A stretch of 64,000 nucleotides of DNA from positions 434,001 through 498,000 of the forward strand of contig PTFA01000411.1 of assembly GCA_003342895.1 (NCBI GenBank), given 5' to 3'. Below are positions 1 to 13,114 of the stretch, one piece after another. The notes below the pieces were generated by a model. It did no database searches. It saw nothing but the letters and a program-made list of their open reading frames with translations, and was not told where the DNA came from. Source of the DNA: Casuarius casuarius (lineage: Eukaryota; Chordata; Aves; Casuariiformes; Casuariidae). The position numbers were made by a program, and so were the translations under genes. The first letter of the stretch is position 1. Each line of letters starts with the position of its first letter.

Positions 1-999
1 CACTGAGGCTTATCTTGAATATAGACTAATTCTTCTGCTTGCCTGCACTAGGGCACTTTCTCACCATTTTGGCTGAGTCGATGGGCTGAGGAAGGGGGCA
101 GGGACTAAGCCACAGACCGTACGGCAATGTGTTTGATGTGTTTGGATCGCCACCCTCGTCAACTGCCAAGTGATCCATCCCTCTGACCTCTGCGGGAATC
201 ATGTTAATTGGGAAGAGGGAGTGAAGGCATCACACATGTAAACCCTGTGGAGATTTGCCACCTACATCATTTTTATGCCAAATGACCACAGGCTCCCAAA
301 GAGTCTTCTGAGGCCTAATCATGTGAAAGCACAGCAGATGGATGAATGAGGAATTTTCTAATGATTGATTTACTATCCAAAAATGCCATTTTTGGAGGTA
401 ATCACAGCCCCCAGGTTTGGGCTAATTTAACTACTTAATTTCCACTGGAAACTAACCTATGCTGCTGCACAAAAAGACAAGCTCCCACCGATCTCTGACT
501 CACCTGCTCTATCCCAGCAACTACAGAAAGTTAATTAGGAAGACAGCTAGTTATTTTAAGTGCCTAGAGTTAAATGATTTCAATGTTCTCTTTGTCTAAA
601 TTGGAGTGTTTCATGTTGGTTTCAGTGAGCTTTCACTTTAAAAATGGAAAAGAACATTTTGACCTCCAGTGACATTGTTTCCATATTTAACTTTTGTATT
701 ATACATTAAGCAAGTGAAGAAATTTTTTAAAAATGGAAAGCTTTACATTTTGTTATCAAAACAAAACCTTTTGGTTTTCCGTATATGAAATGTTTTGGTT
801 GAAACTCAGGACTGTTTTTTTTTTAAAAAAAAAGATTTTATGAGTATTATTTTAACAAGCACATTGTTTTCATTCCATTTTGGAATGGAAGGAAATATAT
901 CAGCGTCACATAGTTACTCACAAAATAGAAAAGCTTGATCCCACACAGATTCACTAAGCAGTTATTCACCTCCAGACCAGAAATAACTGCCTTAGTCTA

Positions 1000-1112
1000 A
1001 GCCAAGTTCCTGGGACTGTGCAATGGAAACTGGATGAAATGCATTGGCCTGGGACAGACAGAGGAGGTCAGATTAGATGATGAAATGCCCGCTTCTGGCC
1101 TTAAACTCCAGG
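1000..1112 (+). repeat. Old CR1-type LINE 3' end (remnant)
   Basis: The stretch carries the phrase order typical of the 3' end of many sauropsid CR1 copies: a GAGGTCAGATTAGATGAT block, then a degraded AATGGTCCC block, then CTTCTGGCCTTAAA. Only the last hundred or so bases are recognisable, and they are diverged. The family assignment is from memory of the consensus wording, not from an alignment. The same block order recurs at 18.5, 22.3 and 10.95 kb in this window. Confidence 0.5.
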
Positions 1113-4100
1113 AAATTGTGCAGCCTGTTTGGGGACTGAGGCATTGCAGTTTCCATAGCCTGAATGACAGAGTTTGTCAAGTCCCAGGCCACACGGGTAA
1201 AGCCAACCATCTAATTAGATTTTTAATATGCTTACCCTTTGTTCTAGGTCAAAACAGGGAAGGGGGGAAAAAGGAAAGACTCAAGGCATATTTTCAGGTC
1301 TGTAGGGTAGATATTTCTTGGATTTACATCCTGCCTCCAAGCTACTGGTGCAAATCTATCCCTGATCCTGAAGTATCAATCAATATTTGATTCAGTTGTT
1401 GAAATAATTTCAGAAATACCTGCCTAGATCACCACTCTAAGACTTCAACCATTTGAGTTTTCACTCTCAAGCAGCAATGCAGCCACCAGTGATAATGCCG
1501 CTCAGCTGCCAGCGCAATTCATACAGCCTACAGCCCACACCAGCTGCCTTCTTTCTGAACAGCTTTTCATACATACCTGGGAGGGGGCTGCAGACCAGAT
1601 TAATTATTTTGGCAGCCTTCAGCCTCATCCTTGCCACTCTCTTTCCTGAGGGCTCTGCATAGCCTCCTGTGCTGCATGACCATAGATTCATCCATTCATC
1701 CAAAGCATCTTTCAGCACATCTCTGTGAGTTCAGCATATCATGGCTATATGTCCATGCAGGCACAAATCAGAAGAGCTCATGGATGTTGGATCATGGGAA
1801 CAAAGACCGTTTGCACATGCCCTCACAGGACTTGACTCATGCCCATCTTTTGATGGAAAAGACTAGAGTTTTGGTTATGTGATAGACACATGTTTGGCCA
1901 CATAATGGAGTGCATAAGGATGGGTCAAGGTCCCTAAGGTATATTCATGTGATAAGAAATACCTGCCTTGAATTCCAGGTATGTGATGGGTACAGCCCCA
2001 CACTATATTGTGCTCGAATGGTACTAATGGAGCTTATATATGGCACCCTCTTGCCAGAGTGTTTGGTACTACAATGCTAAAGTAATTTTGCCTTGTGGAG
2101 CACACACTGACAGCCAAACATATTCACAAACTGGATCAAGGGGAAACATAAGTTGCCTGGGTATACATGTTCAGATTTGATGTCTAGAAAAGTCATGGAA
2201 ACCAATGAAACACCTGCATCCTATGGATTCCCCATTCCATGGTCTGATCAAGGACTTTTTCCTGAATGAAACCAAGTGGTAGATGTTCCTGTAGCCTTTC
2301 TTGATCATTATATCTCAATGCTGGAGGAGCCTAAGGGAGCCCTGCGATTTGTAGCTTGACAACAGTGGTTACTGATCTGTATCAACATTAGGCAGAGGAA
2401 GGAGTATCCAGTAATTAATGAGGTGGTTAATCAGGATATCAGAAGTCTGAGTATTTGACTGATTAGATCCCAACTAATGGGATGTGCTAACCCTGCTTCC
2501 GATCTTGTCATTGCAAGCCCCTTACTCAGTGTTTGGATATTCAGCTGAAATTGTGGGGGACTCCATGATGTGGCTATGGCCTGGTTTTTTGCAGTATAAC
2601 TCCCTCTCTTCCTTCTTCTTTAGTTGCCTTTGAAAGAAAAAGATTTAGGATCTTATTCCCCTCCATCTTTTTGACATCGTTAGACAAAAATTCTCTTACT
2701 TTCAAAGTCTTAAATGACATTGGCAACTTAAAGTCCTGAATGAACTTTCAGCCTGGAGAGAACATAAATGATTTTCCATTCCAACAACACCAGGAAACTG
2801 AAAAAAGTCAGGTACTGTCATCAATTCATTTTGTTTTTATTTTTTTATTTTTAAGCAAATTCAGGAAAAGTCATAAAATACTTTTGGAAGAGGAAGCCAA
2901 ATTCAGCTCTGCCTCCACCATGATTCACGGGAATTGCACCTACCAGAAATAAGGTGGAAGAAAACTCCCTCACTCAAAACCGAGACTTCTGGCCACAAGT
3001 GCTACACATGTGATTCATCTCCCTCCCTAGGACTGAACAAGAGCTAGACCTGGTTCGTGTTCATGAGTGCTGCTGACATTGACTCAACAGGCATTCACTG
3101 CATGTGTAAGTCATGTGCTGAAGGATACATGGGATGGATGAATGAATCTGTGGTCACACGTCAAGAGCCCTTTGGAAATTAGAGAGAAATTGCCTCTGCC
3201 AAGGCATGTTTCATCTCATCTATTTTAGACATCTACCTTAGAAAGAGATGAATCACACCCCGGAGGTTCCTGCTCATCTTCTTTTATTATAGAGGCATTG
3301 AAGACTGACTGTTTCTTACACAGGCATCTCTGGTGGAGAGGTCTAAATCAGAACATAGGAATTTCTCCCCACCTTAACTTCCCTCTCCTACAAATATATG
3401 GTACATCTCAACTTATATGTTATATGTCACATCTCTGTAAAGATAAAGAATCCATTCTTTTTTTTCTTTTTTTGCACACTAATCTCCTAACCTGACCCTC
3501 AAAGGTTGAAGAATAAAAGATGATGCCTTGTCTTTTGTTTGTTTTAATATAATGAAAAAACAAGCAGTTTGTTCCCAAGGTGTGATTTATACTGAATGGT
3601 GTGCAGTATTTTCCTTCCTTTATTGGGTGTGCCAACATTTTAGGAATAAATCTAGCAAATGTGCAAATTCTAATATCTATGTTTGTGAGTTTAGTGTCTT
3701 TATATAGACAAGTTAACTCAGTTTGCATCAGCCAGTTTATTTCTTGGCAGCTTCTCAGTTTTGAGGTAGAAAGAGTATTGTTTGTAAAACCGTCTGCTCT
3801 TACACATCTTTGCATGCATTAATTCCTCACTTCTTTTCTGTCTGTAGCCAGTAATTGTTTTTAAGTTGCAGGAGGTTTTGCTGTTGGTTTGGTTTTTTTT
3901 TTTAATGGTGCTGAACAAGTGGAAATTGTCACAGCCAACAGAGCTCAGTCATTAACAAAGTTAAACAACAATCAAGGCAGATTTTTTTTTTTATCTCAAA
4001 CTTCTGTTTTACATCAGAACTAATTATTTCAACTTAGATCCTGGCACAACTCACTATTATAACGAAAGGGAGGTTTCAATGAAAAACATGAACCTTTATA

Positions 4101-4169
4101 AAGCAACTTGGCTTTAAGTCATCTCCCACTGAAACATCAGAGATCAATACTCACAGCACCCCAGTGTAC

Positions 4170-4370
4170 TGGATTATTGTGAACATCCTGCTGGCTAGAA
4201 TTCAGCTTTCCATTTAATTGTGCTCTTATTTAAAATTCTGCTGCACCCGCAGAAGAGCAAGAGAAACCTGATAGGCATTTTGTAAGATTATGAACAATGA
4301 AAACTCTAGATAAATGTCAGAGAAAAGATAGGAGGCCATAAATCATCAGCTGATGGTATCAGGTGAAATA
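4170..4370. other. Candidate conserved non-coding element
   Basis: This is a unique, AT-rich and CpG-poor stretch without repeat signatures, containing homeodomain-type cores (TTTAATTG, CATTTAATT) and several A/T-rich blocks. Texture alone suggests an enhancer-like element. No motif here is decisive and conservation was not measured, so this is a weak inference. Confidence 0.2.
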
Positions 4371-6734
4371 ACCTGTTCCCTCCCTCCACCTCCCCAGGGC
4401 AAGCAACCCTGAATATGTTAAATGCTGAATTTATCAGTGATGCAACATTCCCACTGACACTTAGATATGAGGCCATTTCAGCAGTGATGGAGAATTTTTT
4501 TTCATCTTACAATTCTTTTGATTTTTCTGGGGATGAGATGTCTCAGGCGACAGATAAAAATAGGGCAGAGTGGTGGTGAAACTTAAAAATCCAGCCTCAC
4601 AATTGATTGCCTCATATCTGCCTTCAAAAAAGTTGTGAAATTTATTTATATTTATATGACAAGAGTAGGGCAATTTCTTCCCAGTGTCTCTTTGATAATC
4701 ACGGATGCTAATGGTATCTCTGGAATGTCGTCTTGTCAAATTATGGCAACCAAAGTATTCAGAGTGCCCTGATACTGTCTCTCCGTACCTAGATAGGCTC
4801 CGATACATGCAAAGCAGAGAGAGGAAAGCCAGTGCAGCCTGGAACCAAAGGAGGAATCATTTACAAATGTTTCCAAATAAAAACAATTTTCCTTTTGTCT
4901 CCGCATTTTCCGCTCCATTTCATTCCACAATGACAGGGGGGAATGTTGTCCTCTGAATTTGGTAGCAACATCACAGAAAATGCAACACCCAAAGGAAAAA
5001 AAAAGTATTCTATTTTTGCTTGAAAATTGGAGTCAGATTTTTCAGAAGGAAGCTAAATCATGCCTGCCAAATGATGAATCCTTGAAGGCACACACACAGC
5101 CACAGCCATGCAGAACATCTTCCTCCCCACAGAGTGGAAATGCAGCTCGGGGGCCTCTTCCCACCCTGTGGCCCCCCCATGCCAGATTCAGCCATACATA
5201 ACCAGGGGACGGGGGGGGGGTCTCAAAACAGGATGATTCCACCAACTACCATTCCCGATGACCACACTGTGCCCATGCTGGGGAGCAGAAGCCTCCCTGA
5301 GGAGGGCCTCATCCCCAAAGGACCCCCTTCACAAGGGACGCTCCTCAGCACCCCACTACCTCTGCAGTTACACGGCTTAGTCGTTTGGCCGAATGTGAAG
5401 CTCTTCACTTGCTGAAGGACAGGAAAGGTCACACAGTTGGGAGCTCCACTGTTCTGTTTGCACACTGTGGATGTTGTAGTGTGCCCAAGGATTACATTCC
5501 TGTTTGCACCCATCTATTATGAGGGAAAAAATGGCTCCCTCTTGTTGAAACTGAGAGATCTATGTGAAAATAATTGCTCTTCTACAGTTCTCACAAGCAG
5601 ATCCCTGCTGCATGTTTGGGGTGGGAAGCGTGACTCAGAAAGATCCCTCAGGGAGTGCAGAGCAGCATGCACCCTGGCAACAGATGATAACACACTTTAA
5701 AATAGCATGGCGTGCACATACTCCTCCACTGCATAGGTATCATTAGCTAGCTGCAAAAGCCTGACCAGATAGCTGGAGGTATTAGCAATATTACACTCCT
5801 CTAGCTGGGACGATGGTGACCCGCAGGGCTGAAACTCTGGGTTTCGTTTGCTCAGAAGGGGCTGTCCTGTGGATTGGGGCAGGGCCAACCTCTATACTAC
5901 TTGAAACTTTGACTGCTTGAGGCTTTCATTTTAGTAGGGTTTGAACAGCATCCAACTAAGTTAAAACCACAGATGGGATGAAGTGAACTTGGATTTAAAT
6001 TTGGATTTCACACTGCACATATGCATACACATGCATGCACACAGCACAGTGGGTCCCCTGATCTGAGAGATGGGTTTGAGCCACTCTAGAGACAGAGATC
6101 AGCCGTGAGGCTGGATCCCTAAATCCTCCCATGCCACTGTGAATTGGAGCCACAGCTATTTTGGGGGCTGGAAGGGGAAGGAAAACTCTCTTCCGCTCCA
6201 AAAAAAAGTTTTAAGCAATCCACAGAAAACCCCTCGTTTCCCATCTGTCTCCTCATTACCTATGACAAATAAAAAGTAACACCTTCTTTGAGCTCCAAGT
6301 TTCCTCCACTGATTTTCTGCGAGGCTGCCTTCTGTATATGAGCAGCTTCATAACCAGACGAGGACTGAACCGTTATTTCTGACGGCAGTTCTTAGCAGCT
6401 CTGAGAGGCACGCTGCTTCTCTCCCTCCCCCAAAGAGGGAAATATCTAAATGTGCAGGGACTCCTTGAATTTTTCAGCAGCTTTAGTTTCTCTTTTACAC
6501 TTACATATCTGCAAAGCAGCCTGGGAAATCACATTAAGTCTCTGATTTGCAATTGCACTACATATCTCCTGGGCTTATCTGGGACTTTGAAGGAGACTCT
6601 CAGATTGGGAGAAGAGTTTGTTCTCTCTTATTTATTTATATTAGCTGCCAGGTTACATCAGTTGAAATTGCAGTCACCTGATCCCTAGATAAGGCCATGG
6701 GGGCTGTAGGCATTTGCATCTCCTACAGAAAAAG

Positions 6735-6763
6735 GTGTGTGTGTGTGTGGGGGGGGGGGGGGG
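6735..6763. repeat. (GT)n followed by a G run
   Basis: Seven GT units run directly into 15 consecutive G residues. It is a simple microsatellite, and the G run is a likely source of length polymorphism and sequencing error. Nothing gene-like lies beside it. Confidence 0.95.
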
Positions 6764-8689
6764 TTCTTGCACCTGATGTTGTAGGCCAGGGAATCAGGTC
6801 ATTTGGGATGTAAATTGTCTTCTGAGATATAGGTGACTTTGGAACAGAAAGCTGTGTTCTCTTCTGCTGTGCATCTTGCCTGTGCCACAGCAAAGTGATT
6901 GCAAAAGGGCTCTAAATCAGAGCGGCAGAGTTAAGGGTACTTGCCTTGCACAGGTGTAAATGAAGCTGTGAGACAAATGGGACAGGACAAGATTTGTGCC
7001 TTTGTTTCATCACCTGTAAAGTTTTGTGCAATTTAGTTTTCTTTGCATTGCTAAAGTGAACTTTAAATCACCAAAAGAAGAGAAAGCAAGATATTAATAT
7101 GAAACACCCATTCTTCATATACGATATAAAATTATAGCTCTGGCAATTGTCATTGAAGATCCCAAAATACTTTACATAAGAATGCAGGCTCTATATTGAT
7201 GTTTGATCATATTCCCACTTAACCAATTGTATTCCATATTTAAAACAGCCTTCTTTGATTGTTTTAAGTACTATTTTCAAATATTTAGGAAGCTTCCCCC
7301 CAGAGAGAGATGCATTTCAATGGTAGATGTAGAGACCATATGTGCAGTTTAAATATCCCTGTTAGCATGCTGGGGGTCACTTGAGATGAAGAATATTGGA
7401 TAACATAAGAGAGTGTTTCATTTATTGTGTGTCTGATAGTTAAGACTTTCTTCTTCTTCAAGTCTATGTTATTCATAAAATGTGCATTTTGTCTCTGGGC
7501 CCAGAAATGGAAATCTTGTGTTATTTGTGATATGACTTCTGTTGCTCCTATTGCCTGGGGAAAAAAAAAAGGCTTGTGAATTTCTAACACCAAAATAAAT
7601 GTGGTATATTTTATCTTTAACCTCCTTCAGAAGCAAGGTATAATAACTGCGTGCAAACAGCATTGGTTGAACAAGAACTGTTCATACAGAAAAAAAAATT
7701 CCAATCCAAAGAAACAAGTAAGAAATGTGGGTATGTATACACTATAATTGCCTTTTGCAAAGGGCATACATATACATTGTATGTCAAGTTAATTACGGCT
7801 GTATGTTGAGGTTTCTTCTTCAGTGGTTGGTTCTTACTGGGATTGAGACTGGGATTACCACTGTGAAAATCAATCTGAAAAATCTGCTAATCTCTGCAAA
7901 CACAGCAGAGGCATGGCAAGAAATACCATCAGGAAAGAAACCTTTTACTCCTCCAAACAAAACAGGAGAACACATTTCCCACCCCAGCTAAACGCAGAAA
8001 CTTCTTAACTATGTCATTGCCCCAGTTAAAAGCAAACAAAAGGGCTGCAATAGCTATTGTAGTCTTTCAGCTTCAAGTATGTACTCAGAAGAGTTCTACT
8101 TGTGAGGTTAATGTCTAATGAATATTGCAGGAGAACTTTCTGGTTCCTGCTGCCTCAAAAACTGGCTGTACAATGCAGTAAACACAGAAAGGAGCTGTAA
8201 GTGGACCTTTTCTCTTCATGCTGGAAAAACATTAAGTGGGAAAATGCTTCAGAGACTGATTCCCAAACACTTTTATTTATTTATTTATCAACCCTCTTTA
8301 AATGACAAGAAGAAAAAAGCTAACCTCCTGTTTTCTAGGTGTGTGGAAAGTGATATAAGGCAGAATAAAAAATGGAAAAGGCAGAATGCAAATATACAAT
8401 AAGGGAATTCATGTATCGAAGGGAAGAATCAGGGTAACAGATGCTGCATAGTTCAGCCCCAAACCATAAAACATAGAGTCCTGCTAGAGGTGGAAGGTGC
8501 TGACAAAAGAGAAATTCTGTGTTCTACTTACTACAGAAAAGATACGGACTCCTCTACGAAGGAGATGTGAACATCTATAGGATGTAGGGAAGTCAACGCT
8601 GAAGTAACAAGCAGATAGGTTATGTAATATGCCACCACCATTGCTCTTTATTGGCTTTGGTTCGAACCTTCGCTTTAGTGGTGTATTCA

Positions 8690-8760
8690 AACACATGAGT
8701 AGTCTCATCATCTTCAAGTGCTCAGGGTTAGATAGGTGCTTAAGCACCGTGATGAATCAA
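8690..8760. repeat. Ancient dispersed repeat with TTAAGCA palindrome
   Basis: The segment contains a CACATGAGTAGTC block, a TTCAAGTG block and then the perfect 14-bp palindrome GGTGCTTAAGCACC at 8,735-8,748. This wording resembles an old repeat common in bird, turtle and crocodile DNA, in which ACTTAAGCA and TGCTTAAGT phrases alternate with short inverted segments. A second related stretch is at 38,490-38,565. I cannot name the family with confidence. Confidence 0.4.
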
Positions 8761-9384
8761 AGACTTCAGTTGTCCCTCTCATGCCACCCTTCAGTATGTT
8801 CCCCTTGTTATTTATCCGGGTAGTCTCTGCTGCTGCCTTCGAGTGTACATTCCCCACATAACTACGCTCCGTGCAAGGAATTCCACTTAAATGCTTCTAG
8901 CATCTGTCTGCAACTTAAGTGTGTGCCCCTGCTGTTTTCCTGCTGTTCTTGTCTTTGACATAAGCTAATAATAGCTTTGTAACATTTATCTTTCTACTCT
9001 GCTTAGATTTTTGTTTACCTTAATGAGGTCTTCTACTCAGCTCCTATTTTCCAGAGAATCCACTGCACTTTCTCCATGCGACGTGAAAACCAGAGAGTTT
9101 TCAAGCTGCCTTATCACTTGGGTTGCCTTATGTCAGATCGTTCCAGTTCTGCAGCTCATTTATATAATAAGTCATTGGAGCAGCTCTTGGTCTCACTCAG
9201 TCCTCACGCTGTGGCTGAAAACTTTCTTCCATGTTGCTTGCAATACTTTTGCATTAAGTAGCTGCATGCCCAGCGCTGTGCTCATGAAGAGAGAATGTAA
9301 AGAGAGAATGGACCATTTATAAATAAAGCTTTATGGAACAAAACCTTGATAACTGGCATGCAGTCCCACAGAAAATAAGACGTT

Positions 9385-9630
9385 GAGCATCACTGACTGA
9401 AAGCTGAACATAGATGAATTCAGGCTAGAAATGAAATAGCTAGTTTCTTTGATGAGGGTGCTTACTTGCTGAGAAAGTTTACAAGGGTTATACTGAGTTT
9501 CTCTCACTAGTAATTTTTAAACTAAAATGGGATTTATTTTTGTTTTTTCGAAAACACTTACTCCAGTTCAAACAAGAATTACTTAAGGGATGTCGAAAGG
9601 ACTTTGGTATACGAACAGGTTACCCCAACG
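9385..9630 (+). repeat. Old CR1-type LINE remnant, copy A
   Basis: Shared blocks with the segment at about 10.73 kb are CACTGACTGAAAG (from 9,391), GATGAATTC, AATTTTTAAACTAAAA and CTCCAGTT-AAACA-GAATTA, in the same order and orientation. The second half follows the usual wording of a CR1 3' region: CTGGCAATTTTTAAA, then a TTCAAACA-GAATTA block, then a TATAC-AGG block. Both copies are strongly diverged, so the insertion is old. The CR1 assignment is by recall of the consensus. A diverged LTR pair was considered and judged less likely. Confidence 0.5.
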
Positions 9631-10732
9631 AGCACAAGCAAAATTATATTTCCTCACTCTCAAAAGTTTTAGTGACATGCATTTCCACCTCTGGAGAGTT
9701 CACAATACTCTTTCAACAGTATGCATATCACATCCACCCTGCCACAGAGGTGTCATATCTCGCCACATAGTTCAGCAATTAAGTGTGCTAATGGTTGGTG
9801 GTAGATCCCAGTTTAAGGGATTGAGATGTTGTGTAGGAACACCAGATCAGTCTGTCAAGACTGGGGAGAAATATCAGCAGCCACACGTGGCTGTGTATAA
9901 CAAGGTAGGGAAACAGAAGCATCGGGGAGAGTCAGTCACACTCCACTGACCTTATTTTGCATGGTGGATGCTCAGCTCTGCGCTGGAAATCAAGCCATAG
10001 ACACCCTCTGCGCTGGTTTGTCTCTCTTCCCTCCCCTTCCTAAACTCCTTTAACAACTGACCTGCCCAGAAAAAAAATCTCACTTTCATGTAACACTACT
10101 GTACTTTTTTTAAGGAAAGACTGTCTCAGTAAGAGTAAAATGATTCTGCTGAGTATTGGGAAATGAAGTCCAGTGCAGGAACAGGGCACACGCAGGGGAA
10201 CAGAGGCATCTGAACTACAAGTGCAATTAGATCCACAGTGTTTCAAAACTTATTTTCGAGTGTTCAGTGTTCTTACCACAAAACATGCACAGTTTTTATG
10301 GAAAGCAGATAACACTCATAAAAGCACCTGCTTAGTCAAAATTTGATTTCTTGCAAAGATTTCCCCAACAGAAACTTTTCAGTCAGGTCCAGATATACGC
10401 CTTTGCAAATGGTATCAAAACTACTGATTCTTTTTTTTAAAAAAAAAAAGCTTTTAATTTACTGAATCATAAAATGCTTCTGAATTCTTAGCTCCAGTAT
10501 CTCATCCTTATAATACTGAAGATTATCTAAAAACCAGCCCAAAAATCTTACCCAATCAGAAAATAAATGACTATGATTTATTTAGGGGTCAGCTTGATAA
10601 TTTTGTTAGCTCTGAAAATTGTTTTGCCAAGCTATTAGAAGGTGATTCTAATTACAGGGAGTTGTGACTATTACCACAACGGTGTGTTTGGAAGACCATG
10701 GAGTGAGCTGGTCATAGGTTATATGACAAGGA

Positions 10733-10990
10733 ACACCACTGACTGAAAGTTTAAAGCAGATGAATTCAAAAACAAGGTAGGTTTATTAGTTAAGTTGCTG
10801 ATACAAATTAGCTGGGGTTATAGCAGGTTCGCTCTTGCTGGCAATTTTTAAACTAAAAGTGGATTGTCTTTAATAGATCTCCTCCAGTTTAAACACGAAT
10901 TACCTTCGCGAAGGTCTGTGGCTCATCTTGTAGGGAGGTTAGATCAGATTATGACATACATACCTCCTTTTCATACCAGAATTCATGAAC
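10733..10990 (+). repeat. Old CR1-type LINE remnant, copy B
   Basis: This is the second copy of the diverged block seen about 1.35 kb upstream, starting CACTGACTGAAAG at 10,737. It extends further into the CR1 3' wording: GGCAATTTTTAAA, CAGTTTAAACACGAATTACC, then GGAGGTTAGATCAGATTATGAC. The orientation is the same as copy A. The pair could come from two insertions of one subfamily or from a local duplication. Confidence 0.55.
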
Positions 10991-13072
10991 ACATGTGATA
11001 AACTAAAATGTGTTTTAACTACAGTCATGTCCTCCTAGATATGAATAAAAAAAGTTGTTTTACTGAAGTCAAAGCATGGCTTCAGTTGAGTTCAGTAAGT
11101 TCATCACAATACTACTATTTTTTCAAAGATGAAATGCCTGTCAAGTTGGAACTGGGATCCTTCTGCCTGACCAGATATTCCTTACAGAACTATAAAAAGG
11201 CAAGGCAAAAGAGGTAGTTCATGGCAATAAATACATCCCAGCCCAGCTGGGATGCTACTGCCCAGAAAAAGAGACTTCAGGTCTAGAAGAGCATTAGCAG
11301 CTGGAAGAAGCTCCTGAAAACTGAAAAGAGACAGAGAAAGAGAATGAACTGGGACAGAGAAAGGGCTAGAGGTTCCTCACGTACAGAAGTGTCTTACTAG
11401 GAGTCTGTTTGCCTAGGATAGAAAGACTCTGTCATACCAGTCACTTCTAGGACACTCCTTGCAAGTTCTCCCACCCTCCCTTCCTTCAAAGGAAGTTTTC
11501 AGCCTCTCTAGCCTATTTCTCAGCTGCACAATGGCAGGTATCCCATAGCGGAGACTCTGGCTTCTTCCCAGGATAACCTTAGAGATAAAGAGGTTGGTGA
11601 AGTCTTTGATGAATCTCAGTATTTTTATAAATCCATTTAGTACCTATATTTTTCTACAGCTTTCAATGGCATTTATACATATGGTTGTAACTTTGATGGA
11701 TGCCCAGCTTTCCTCCATATGTTAAGACAGAAATAGCATTTAGATTAAAGATTTATAACTTGAACTTTACATTTCAGATATTTAGTGACTAAGGAAAGGA
11801 AATGCCCCTATCCCCTTTCCAATGCATGACATCATTTCCTTTTGGAGACACTTACTTTAGAGCAACATATTGAAATAAACTCAGTAATAGTAATAGCACT
11901 TTGCACTGTTAATAGCACTTGCCACAAGCAAGTTAAATGACTGCTCCTCTTTTTCACCACCGTCCTGGCTTTAGAATATGACAGCCTGGTGAGAGATAGT
12001 AAGTAACACATCTCAAACCATTCTTGACATCTGTTGCTGAAGCAGGGATGGACCGCAAGTCTCCTGAGTATTTAGCCATTCATTTCACCACAAAATGGTC
12101 ATTGCTGTCTATGAGTTCTTCCGTCAAGAGATTTTAATTACACAATCCATGCATACAATTCCCATTTACCCTTGGATTAAAAAAAAAAAAAAGATTCAAA
12201 GCAGGAGCAACTTTTTTTCTTATTGGAGTTTAAACTAACAATCTTAGACAGACTTGCCAGTGTATAACGAAGGTTGGTACCTCACATCTGAGCATGTTCT
12301 AAGCACATTATGTTGCCCCAGGCTTAGAAAATTCTAGGAGGATATAGTCAGTGCAGCTGAAAAATGTCGCCACTGAGGAAAAAAAGTGTAATAATTAATT
12401 GTGATCTACATCCTCCATCTAAGAAAAGTCTTTACAGCATAACAAATCTAAGGCATCTCCAGCTTAAATGGGAAAGCATAACCCCCTTCCAGATAAATCC
12501 TGGACAGAACCAAGTATGACCAGACGCTCAAATGCTAGTTTTATTCTATTACGTTGGTGACGATTGAAGCCAGTCAGTAGGTAGTAAGATTAGACCCCAG
12601 ACCACACTCTCGCTGTTAAACTTGTAGCATTTTGTTACTGTTCTCAACAGCAGTAGAATTTTTTCCTTAAATCTCAGTGCTGAGAGATGATGATAGCCTT
12701 TCTTCCCCATTGAAAATGGGGATTAAACACATATTTCTAGAAAGATGGTGTTCAAAGCACTTTACTGGATCAGGGCAAACATGCTCTGCACATTGCAGAA
12801 TGACTCCATCTGGGGCATATTCTCGGTCCTGCAAAACCCTGTCAGAAACAGATTATGCCCTGTGATTTTAATTTAACAAAAATCAGGATGTACTGCCAAA
12901 GATGCAGTAGGGCTAATGTGGCCACCAAGATTATCCTACTACTATTAGAACTGCAAAGGTTATCACATCATTCAGGCAATACTATGAAATGGGTGTCTTA
13001 TCCACTATGATTTCCCCAAGTGCCTCCAAATGATACAAATGTTTTATAAGAAAGTATTATAGCGCAACCCTC

Positions 13073-13094
13073 TTTTTTTTTTTTTTTTTTTTTT
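13073..13094. repeat. Poly-T run beside an assembly gap
   Basis: At least 22 consecutive T residues end directly at the N block, so the assembly probably broke in this homopolymer. The true length is unknown. Confidence 0.9.
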
Positions 13095-13114
13095 NNNNNN
13101 NNNNNNNNNNNNNN
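13095..13114. other. Assembly gap (20 N)
   Basis: Twenty N follow the poly-T run. The round size suggests a placeholder rather than a measured gap, so nothing can be said about missing sequence. Confidence 0.97.

Larger units (their letters stand above)
1..13072. other. Non-coding flank, left part
   Basis: No exon, RNA gene or intact mobile element could be supported here apart from the repeats listed separately. Open frames are short (at most about 120 codons), overlap on both strands, and show no recognisable domains. The sequence is AT-rich and CpG-poor, with many A and T runs, as expected of intergenic or deep intronic vertebrate DNA. Simple tracts include a T10/A9 junction near 815-833, a (GT)7 followed by a G run at 6,735-6,763, a T8/A11 junction at 10,431-10,449 and A12 at about 12,180. 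A gene edge with tiny or UTR-only exons cannot be excluded by eye. Confidence 0.7.

Noticed and set aside
815..833. T10/A9 junction as a terminator or promoter element
   Set aside because: Similar T/A junctions occur elsewhere (10,431-10,449). Such homopolymer pairs are common in AT-rich vertebrate DNA and have no attached gene here.
9385..10990. A diverged LTR pair flanking a short retroviral interior
   Set aside because: The second half of both copies follows CR1 3' wording, and no gag, pol or primer-binding sequence was seen between them. Two CR1 remnants explain the similarity better.
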